Under the pieces are notes generated by a model. It did not search any database, was not told the DNA's origin, and saw only the letters and a list, made by a program, of their open reading frames with translations. A DNA stretch of 18,794 nucleotides, taken from contig JBDHTS010000047.1 of assembly GCA_039808845.1 (NCBI GenBank), positions 1 to 18,794 on the forward strand, written 5' to 3'. Source of the DNA: JBDHTS01 sp039808845. Lineage in GTDB: Bacteria; Pseudomonadota; Alphaproteobacteria; Micavibrionales; Micavibrionaceae. The translations under genes were made by a program, and so were the position numbers. Below are positions 13,363 through 18,794 of this stretch, in pieces (position 1 is the stretch's first letter; each line of letters opens with the position of its first letter).

Positions 13363-14811
13363 ATGACAAAGAAGACACCCATAACGGTCGCCAAGGGCGA
13401 TGGCATCGGCCCAGAAATCATGGACCAGACGCTGCTGATCCTGAAAGAGGCCGGCGCGGCGCTGGATATCGAGGAAATCGAGATCGGCAAGGCAGTCTAT
13501 GAGCGCGGCGTGAAAACAGGGATCGAGAACAGTTCGTGGGAATCCCTGCGCCGGACGAAAGTCTTCCTGAAATCCCCCATTACGACACCGCAGGGCGGAG
13601 GGTTCAAAAGCCTGAACGTCACGGTACGGAAATCATTAGGCCTGTTCGCCAACGTACGCCCCTGCGTATCCTATCACCCATACGTCGAGACCAATTTCCC
13701 TACCATGGACATGGTGATCGTGCGCGAGAACGAGGAAGACATTTACGGCGGCATCGAATACCGCCATACGCAGGACGCGGTCGAGGCGGTGAAGATCATC
13801 ACGCGCCAGGGGTCGGAGCGCATTATCCGCTACGCCTTCGAATATGCGCGTTCGAACGGCCGCAAAAAAGTCACCTGCATGGCCAAGGACAATATCATGA
13901 AGATGGCAGACGGCCTGTTCCACCGCGTTTTCGACGAGATCGGCGAGGAATATCCCGACATCGAAAAGAATTTCATGATCATCGACATCGGCTCCGCCAA
14001 GATCGCGGCGAAGCCGGACCAGTTCGATGTGATCGTCACGGAAAACCTTTACGGCGACATCATTTCCGACATCGCGGCGGAAGTCACCGGTTCGGTCGGC
14101 CTCGGCGGATCATCCAACGTCGGCACGGATTTCGGTATGTTCGAGGCGATCCATGGCAGCGCGCCGGACATCGCGGGCAAGGGCATCGCCAACCCGTCGG
14201 GCCTGCTGCTCGGCTCCATCATGATGCTGACCCATATCGGCCAGAACGACGTGGCGGAACGTGTGCATAATGCCTGGCTGAAAACGATCGAGGACGGCAT
14301 TCATACGGGCGACATTTTCCGCGCCGGTCAGTCGAAGGAAAAAGTGGGCACGGACGCTTTCGGCAAGGCCGTTATCGCGCGCCTTGGCCAGAAGCCTCAG
14401 AAACTGAACCCTGTCGCCTATACGTCGGGGAAATCGGGCGCCATGAAAATGCCGCCGATGAAGCCGCGCGTGACGCAGACGAAGGACCTGGTCGGCGTCG
14501 ACGTATTCGTGGACTCCACGGCGGGCGATCCGAACAAGCTGGCCGCGCTGGTCAAGCCGCTGTTGACCGAAGGGCTGAAGCTGGATTCGATCTCGAACCG
14601 CGGCACGAAGGTCTGGCCGGACGGCCAGCCGGAAACGTTCTGCGTCGATCACTGGCGCCTGCGCTTCATGGGCGCCGGGAACGGCGTGTCGCACCAGTCG
14701 GTGATCGCGCTTCTGAACGCTTTCTGCGACGCGAAGCTGGATTTCATCAAGGTCGAGCACCTGTATAATTTCGACGGAAAACCGGGCTTTTCGGCATCGC
14801 AGGGCGAATAA
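13363..14811 (+). CDS. icd: Isocitrate dehydrogenase, extended type, probably NAD+-linked
   Basis: The 482-residue beta-decarboxylating dehydrogenase has a C-terminal extension (about 345-482) seen in Thermus- and Rickettsia-type isocitrate dehydrogenases and absent from E. coli Icd. It converts isocitrate to 2-oxoglutarate and CO2 in the TCA cycle. The substrate site includes Ser83, Asn85 and Arg89 (SLNVTVRKSLGLFANVRP), Arg121, Tyr128 (RENEEDIYGG), Lys175 (AKDN) and Asp232/Asp236 (NLYGDIISD). The cofactor loop reads HGSAPDIAGKG, with Asp269-Ile270 where NADP+-specific E. coli Icd has Lys344-Tyr345. Asp-Ile at this position is the NAD+ signature in this superfamily. 3-Isopropylmalate or homoisocitrate dehydrogenase is unlikely given the extension and length. 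Its stop codon abuts the stop of the convergent FliK-like gene with no gap. Confidence 0.9.
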   Translation: MTKKTPITVAKGDGIGPEIMDQTLLILKEAGAALDIEEIEIGKAVYERGVKTGIENSSWESLRRTKVFLKSPITTPQGGGFKSLNVTVRKSLGLFANVRPCVSYHPYVETNFPTMDMVIVRENEEDIYGGIEYRHTQDAVEAVKIITRQGSERIIRYAFEYARSNGRKKVTCMAKDNIMKMADGLFHRVFDEIGEEYPDIEKNFMIIDIGSAKIAAKPDQFDVIVTENLYGDIISDIAAEVTGSVGLGGSSNVGTDFGMFEAIHGSAPDIAGKGIANPSGLLLGSIMMLTHIGQNDVAERVHNAWLKTIEDGIHTGDIFRAGQSKEKVGTDAFGKAVIARLGQKPQKLNPVAYTSGKSGAMKMPPMKPRVTQTKDLVGVDVFVDSTAGDPNKLAALVKPLLTEGLKLDSISNRGTKVWPDGQPETFCVDHWRLRFMGAGNGVSHQSVIALLNAFCDAKLDFIKVEHLYNFDGKPGFSASQGE

Positions 14812-16659
14812 TCAGCCTGCCGTAACCGTGACGAATTTGTCTTGGCTGTCCTGAAACGACAGGTCTCCGGTGAAGTTCGCCTGATCCAGCACATGCATGT
14901 ATTTGCGGCGCATCGCCTGACGCATCTCGGGGCTGATGAATTTTTGTGTCCGGACGATCAAGTCGATGCGGTCCGTCTTGGCCAGCCCGTCCAGTTGCAC
15001 CGCGCCCATACGCGTAAGGTTCAGATCGAAAATAAAGCGTGTGGTGCGGGCGCCGTCTGCCTTTTGCAGATCCTGCCGCCCGCCATCCTGCCGGAACCAG
15101 AGCATCGCTTTCTGAAACTGGCCGTCATAATAAAGCGGCATCGGAAAGGCTTTCCAGTCCTGGATTGCCGGGTCCGATGAGAATTTGTTGACGGTATTCA
15201 TATCCCCGGCAAGACGCGTCAGAAGCTCCGTTTTATCCGCGCGGCGAAGGATCTCCGCTTTATTTCCGAGCCAGAGTTCCGGGTCGCCGGAACGTACGGC
15301 GACAAGAAACAGCAAAGCGGCGGCGGGGAGCTGCGCCGGCAGGGATGGATTGGGCGCGATATGTGCAAAGGCCTGTAATGCTTGCGGTGCGGTCTGGGCA
15401 AAAGTGGTGGCCAGCTCTTCCAGAACCGGCCATTCTGGACCAGGCAATAAATCGAGCGATGCAGGCGTTGCGGCAGGTGAGACGGCGGGTGTGAGCGTCA
15501 TCTGAGGCGTAAAGACAATCCGCGCGCCGGGCGTAACATTGGATGCCGGGAATTGCATGACGAATGATTGCGGCCAGATCGTTCCCGACGACGTAAGGGA
15601 AAGAACCGGCAGTCCCGCGCCGGTAAAGCCTTCGACCGTAGCGAATGATTGCCCGGCAAAAAGCGGCGCGGAAAAGAGCGCTGTCAGGGATTTGGCGGCA
15701 AAGATCATGGGAAGGAAAGAAGGCTGCATTGACTGGACGCGAATATCCATTTTGCCCAGATGGTATCCGCCGGACTGGAACAGAACCGGTTCGCCCGACA
15801 TGACGTTTCCCGGAACGACCTGGTTGCTGCCGATTGTAAATGGTCCAAAAGCCGGCAATCCCTGAAATGAAGCCGGAGGTACTAGTCCGAGAGGCGAAGG
15901 TGTCAGGGAAACCGGAAGAGCAAAGGGGGAAGATGGCGGCAGCGCACCGTTGAAAAAGGCAGGTCCTGATAACGGTAGATTTTGCGCCGACGGATTCTGC
16001 AGCAGCGGAACCGGTGTGGCATTCGGTAAAGATGGTACGGACAGCGGCCGCGCCGGGGGTAAAAGATTTCTGGCTTCTGGGATCAGCACGGGCAGGGCGG
16101 GCGGTATCTGCATCCTCCCGGGAACGGTGTCCATGGTCTGTTGCGGCAGGGCGGGCAAAACAGTCTCGCCCGGCGGCAAAGGGATCAGGCGAACCGGCTG
16201 CCCGTTTTCAAGGATGAAGGATTGAGGCTGAGCTGGCAAGGCCTCGACAGGTAACGGGCGCGGCGGGAGCTGATCGACTCGCGGAATAGTGGGTGTGCTG
16301 GCCGGCAGGGAAGGCGTCTGCGGAACGGGTACCTGGGAAGAGGGAGCGGGCGGGGCGTCCACAACACGCAGGACGGCAGCACGGGGCGGATTTCCCGCCG
16401 GTATGTCAACTTCTACCGGCTGGCCGGGCGGCAGGATGCGTGGCGGACGGAAGGCAATGGTGATGTCGCCCTGATCCGTGGCGACGGTAACGCTGCCGTC
16501 GCGGTTCGTTTGCCTGACAGTGCCTTCAATGTGAACGGGACGCGCGACCTGCTGAAGGCTTTCCGGCGTTTCGACAAGCGCAGCCCGGACATCTCCGTGC
16601 GCGACCGGAGGCAACATAGTGACAGGGGAAAGGGGAGGAAGAGGCGGGGTTTCGGCCAT
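14812..16659 (-). CDS. Proline-rich protein with FliK-like C-terminal domain
   Basis: The 615-residue protein has three parts. Residues 43-95 form a small beta-rich segment (EGTVRQTNRDGSVTVATDQG, then ILPPGQPVEVDIPAG) like that found in divergent alphaproteobacterial FliK proteins. Residues about 100-290 are rich in Pro, Gln, Ser and Leu and probably disordered. The C-terminal part from about 400 is globular. Its end (about 540-612; FIFDLNLTRMGAVQLDGL, then IDLIVRT) resembles the Flg_hook domain of FliK. FliK measures hook length and switches export to filament proteins. There is no signal peptide, as expected for a flagellar-export substrate. flhG and flhF upstream support a flagellar role. 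The name is inference, because similarity is weak and hook length control is not readable. The ATG is preceded by AACCCC with no ribosome site. Confidence 0.55.
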   Translation of the reverse strand: MAETPPLPPLSPVTMLPPVAHGDVRAALVETPESLQQVARPVHIEGTVRQTNRDGSVTVATDQGDITIAFRPPRILPPGQPVEVDIPAGNPPRAAVLRVVDAPPAPSSQVPVPQTPSLPASTPTIPRVDQLPPRPLPVEALPAQPQSFILENGQPVRLIPLPPGETVLPALPQQTMDTVPGRMQIPPALPVLIPEARNLLPPARPLSVPSLPNATPVPLLQNPSAQNLPLSGPAFFNGALPPSSPFALPVSLTPSPLGLVPPASFQGLPAFGPFTIGSNQVVPGNVMSGEPVLFQSGGYHLGKMDIRVQSMQPSFLPMIFAAKSLTALFSAPLFAGQSFATVEGFTGAGLPVLSLTSSGTIWPQSFVMQFPASNVTPGARIVFTPQMTLTPAVSPAATPASLDLLPGPEWPVLEELATTFAQTAPQALQAFAHIAPNPSLPAQLPAAALLFLVAVRSGDPELWLGNKAEILRRADKTELLTRLAGDMNTVNKFSSDPAIQDWKAFPMPLYYDGQFQKAMLWFRQDGGRQDLQKADGARTTRFIFDLNLTRMGAVQLDGLAKTDRIDLIVRTQKFISPEMRQAMRRKYMHVLDQANFTGDLSFQDSQDKFVTVTAG

Positions 16660-16734
16660 GGGGTTATTCTAGCACATATGACGTTGTTCTGGACGGAGTT
16701 AGTGATCGTCATGTCTTGAGCGGTGTCGGCAGAA

Positions 16735-16840
16735 CTCCCTCCCCCTGGGGGGAGGGTCGGGGTGGGGGCACAGACCGCTGGTTTGGGGCCTAAAGTCCTC
16801 GGCCTGTACACTTTCTCCAACCCCTTCCTCAGGGAGGGGC
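16735..16840. repeat. GC-rich two-hairpin intergenic repeat
   Basis: CCCTCCCCC (16737-16745) and GGGGGAGGG (16748-16756) form one hairpin. A second, CCCCTTCC with GGGAGGGG (one G-U), lies near the right end, with a roughly 50-base spacer between. The design resembles the element at 406-543, but the sequence differs. It separates flhG from the FliK-like gene. It has no clear T-run on minus, so terminator function is doubtful. The remainder of 16660-16848 shows nothing else I can name. Confidence 0.6.
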
Positions 16841-16848
16841 TTTAAGGT

Positions 16849-17694
16849 TTAAATCGCCGCGGTTTTCCGGTTGGCCTCGGCCAGTTGCTTGACAACAGCA
16901 TGGGCGATGTCCTCGACATTCTCGGCCGCTTCGGCATGCGGGGAACGGATAAGGATTGGCGTCTGGTGGCGGATTGAGTCTTTTACGCGCGGATCTGCGG
17001 CAATCATTCCTGCAAGAGGCGGGGATAGCCGAAGGAAATTCTCGCATGCTTTCAGAAGGGTACGATAGGTTTTTTCACCTTCGCTTGAACTGGGAGCCTG
17101 ATTGACCACGATGCTGACATGCTTCGACATGCCCGCTGCATTGCCAAGTTTTATAAAGGCATAGGCATCCGTCAGCGAAGTCGGCTCGTCAGTCGTGATC
17201 AGGAGCGTTCGCGTGGCGGAGGCAGACATCATTCTGACCGTGCGGTCCACGCCCGCGCCGAGGTCGATGACGACAACATCGTAATTATCGGCGACTTCCA
17301 GCAACTGGTCTCGCAGGACCGTCAGGCGCTGGCTGGGAAGGGCAGACAGGGAAGCCTGGCCGGAGCGTCCGGCGATAATGTCGAAGCTTCCTTCCTCATA
17401 CCGTTGCACGATCTTGTCGAGACCGAGACGCCCGCGGATGACATCATTCAGGTCGCGCTTCGGCATCAACCCCAGTTGTACGTCCACATTGGCAAGGCCA
17501 AGATCGCCATCGAACAGCAGGGCCTTTTTACCCATCTTCGCCAGCGCGTGAGTCAGGGTAATGGAAAACCATGTCTTGCCGACGCCGCCCTTGCCGCTGG
17601 CGACCGCGACGATATTATGGCCGCGCCGGAAGGTGGGGCCTGCGGTTTCGAGGTCGGAGGGCGTTTGAATGGCGGCGGTCACGGGATCGGTCAT
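16849..17694 (-). CDS. flhG: FlhG/MinD-family flagellar number regulator
   Basis: The 281-residue SIMIBI-class ATPase has a deviant Walker A, SGKGGVGKT (33-41), with both signature lysines (Lys35 and Lys40). It has FDGDLGLANVDVQLG after it and VVIDLGAG as the Walker B region. FDGDLGLANVD and a MinD-like C-terminal helix (HAVVKQLAEAN) are typical of FlhG (also YlxH or FleN). It controls where and how many flagella form, partly by activating the FlhF GTPase. The usual N-terminal DQAxxLR activating motif is not visible in the first 25 residues. The start lies three bases after the flhF stop, and AGGA inside the end of flhF sits nine bases upstream, so the two are co-transcribed and probably coupled. 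The order flhF-flhG is standard. Confidence 0.88.
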   Translation of the reverse strand: MTDPVTAAIQTPSDLETAGPTFRRGHNIVAVASGKGGVGKTWFSITLTHALAKMGKKALLFDGDLGLANVDVQLGLMPKRDLNDVIRGRLGLDKIVQRYEEGSFDIIAGRSGQASLSALPSQRLTVLRDQLLEVADNYDVVVIDLGAGVDRTVRMMSASATRTLLITTDEPTSLTDAYAFIKLGNAAGMSKHVSIVVNQAPSSSEGEKTYRTLLKACENFLRLSPPLAGMIAADPRVKDSIRHQTPILIRSPHAEAAENVEDIAHAVVKQLAEANRKTAAI

Positions 17695-17697
17695 GGT

Positions 17698-18777
17698 TCA
17701 ATGTCCTGCGTTCGCGGTTTGGCGCTTGCGGGCGGGCGGGGCGGTTCTGCTTGGCGGCTGTGCAGCCTGGGGCATCAGCAGCGCGGCGAGGCGGCGCGGG
17801 GTCAGCGCAAACAGCCCGTCCGCCACTTTGGCTGTATGGGATCCTTCTGCAAAGACCATGCCCCCGTGATGTGCGGCGGAAAGGACTCCGCCGAGGCGGC
17901 GCGCAATGTCCAGCCGGGTCGGAATAACCGAACGGACGCCCAGCGCGGCATAGGCGCGGCCGATTTCGCCGGACTCGTCGGCGTCAATTCCTGCGGGCAT
18001 GACCAGCACGGGTTCTATATCTCCCGCTGCAGCAAGACGCGCCAGATCCTTCATTTCTTCGGGATTGAAGGGATTGATCCCGGCGGTGTCGATCAGTGTC
18101 AGGTCCGCGCCCCGCGCCAGGTCCAGCTCATCGCGCAATTGCTTTGGACTGGACGCCTTGGCGAGGTTCGTACGCAGGATCTTGGTGAAGGCGGAAAGCT
18201 GTTCCACCCCGCCCGCGCGGACGGAATCGGTGGTCAGCACGGCAATCCGCTGGCCGGACATGACTGCACGGGTAGCCAGCTTGGCGGTCGCCAGAGTCTT
18301 GCCCGCGCCTGGCGGGCCGACCAGCATCAGAGCGCGTTTGTCCTTGCGCTGGGCAAGCGGGCGGAAGGAGAAGAGATGTTCCAGCGCGGCGACCAGAGCG
18401 ACATCCGCCTGCGCCTCGCCCATGACGGTCGCGCAGGAAATGACCTGGTCGGTGATATCTTCCGGCACGCCATGCCGAAGCATGACATCGGTCAGCTGCT
18501 CCACCACCGCGCTTTCCTCATCTTCCTCGTCATACTGCAGCCAGTCATTACGGCCTGCCGGGCGAGGAGCAGCGCTTTCGGTTTCGATTTCAAAATAGGG
18601 GGCGTTGAAACGATCGTCCTGATAATGGTCGGCATGCTCCACCGCTGCCGTCACGCGCACGGCTTTCCCGCCATTTTCCTCGCGGGTGGCGACAATGATG
18701 GCATCTTCACCGAGTGTGTCGCGGACCATCTGCATCGCTTCTTTCATGGTCTTGGCATAGAAGGACTTTAATCGCAT
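17698..18777 (-). CDS. flhF: FlhF, SRP-type GTPase for flagellar placement
   Basis: The 359-residue protein starts MRLKSFYAKTMKEAMQMVR, the conserved N-terminus of FlhF. A variable acidic region (about 45-90) is followed by a helical N-domain and the GTPase G-domain. G motifs are GPPGAGKT (154-161), the LTTDSVRAGGVEQL region (181-194), DTAG (230-233) and TRLD near the end. FlhF is the third SRP GTPase beside Ffh and FtsY, and it places the flagellar basal body at the cell pole. Length is near the lower end for the family. A Pro/Arg/Lys-rich tail of about 18 residues ends the protein. The ATG lacks a Shine-Dalgarno, and the preceding bases are CCCCTCC. A TAA just upstream on minus may be the end of flhA, the usual upstream neighbour, but only 17 bases are visible. 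Confidence 0.93.
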   Translation of the reverse strand: MRLKSFYAKTMKEAMQMVRDTLGEDAIIVATREENGGKAVRVTAAVEHADHYQDDRFNAPYFEIETESAAPRPAGRNDWLQYDEEDEESAVVEQLTDVMLRHGVPEDITDQVISCATVMGEAQADVALVAALEHLFSFRPLAQRKDKRALMLVGPPGAGKTLATAKLATRAVMSGQRIAVLTTDSVRAGGVEQLSAFTKILRTNLAKASSPKQLRDELDLARGADLTLIDTAGINPFNPEEMKDLARLAAAGDIEPVLVMPAGIDADESGEIGRAYAALGVRSVIPTRLDIARRLGGVLSAAHHGGMVFAEGSHTAKVADGLFALTPRRLAALLMPQAAQPPSRTAPPARKRQTANAGH

Positions 18778-18794
18778 GGAGGGGCCGTTTACGA

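Noticed and set aside
17119..18771. Long plus-strand open frame (550 codons) opposite flhF and flhG
   Set aside because: The minus strand holds two clear, motif-bearing GTPase/ATPase genes. The antisense product has no recognisable domain, and long antisense frames are expected in GC-rich DNA.
1..18794. Search for CRISPR arrays, tRNA, rRNA, transposases, phage genes or a defence system
   Set aside because: No spaced direct repeats, cloverleaf-like sequences or characteristic protein motifs were seen. All sizeable genes fit housekeeping, envelope, metabolic or flagellar families.

Overview
The window looks like chromosomal DNA of a flagellated alphaproteobacterium. Base composition is GC-rich. 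The lineage signals are a CpdR-type single-domain response regulator, an isocitrate dehydrogenase of the C-terminally extended (Thermus/Rickettsia-like) type, and an flhF-flhG flagellar pair. Genus or order cannot be fixed from sequence alone. I see no phage genes, transposase, CRISPR array, tRNA or rRNA.

Layout, left to right. (1) 9-365, minus: cpdR. (2) 406-543: an elaborate four-hairpin palindromic intergenic element. (3) 549-5287: a sugar-phosphorolysis module. A GH65 phosphorylase-type enzyme, a small TTG-started unknown protein and a beta-phosphoglucomutase-like HAD enzyme lie on minus, and a glucokinase diverges on plus. A perfect 32-bp palindrome and a second inverted repeat lie between the divergent pair. 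The simplest reading is that a disaccharide is split by phosphate into beta-glucose-1-phosphate and glucose, and both products become glucose-6-phosphate. (4) 5306-6370, minus: a GT4 glycosyltransferase, convergent with glk. (5) 6433-8711, plus: a secreted repeat protein overlapping an RluD-family pseudouridine synthase by ATGA, followed by a 20-bp palindrome and a strong terminator. (6) 8875-11945, minus: an EamA permease followed by a YjbH-family outer-membrane/exopolysaccharide protein. (7) 12116-13249, plus: nhaA, with a structured leader. (8) 13363-14811, plus: isocitrate dehydrogenase with residues that point to NAD+ use. (9) 14812-18777, minus: flhF, flhG and a proline-rich FliK-like protein. 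This flagellar cluster probably continues past the right edge.

The best second-look items are non-coding: the compensatory four-hairpin element, the nested palindromes between pgmB and glk, the mutually exclusive hairpins before nhaA, and a minus-strand terminator inside the leader of the EamA gene. On the protein side they are the inferred NAD+ specificity of the isocitrate dehydrogenase, the missing FlhF-activating motif in FlhG, the very divergent FliK-like protein, and the secreted repeat protein coupled to rluD. I did not find a clearly new multi-gene system. Several gene starts lack a purine-rich Shine-Dalgarno and have C-rich DNA before the start codon.
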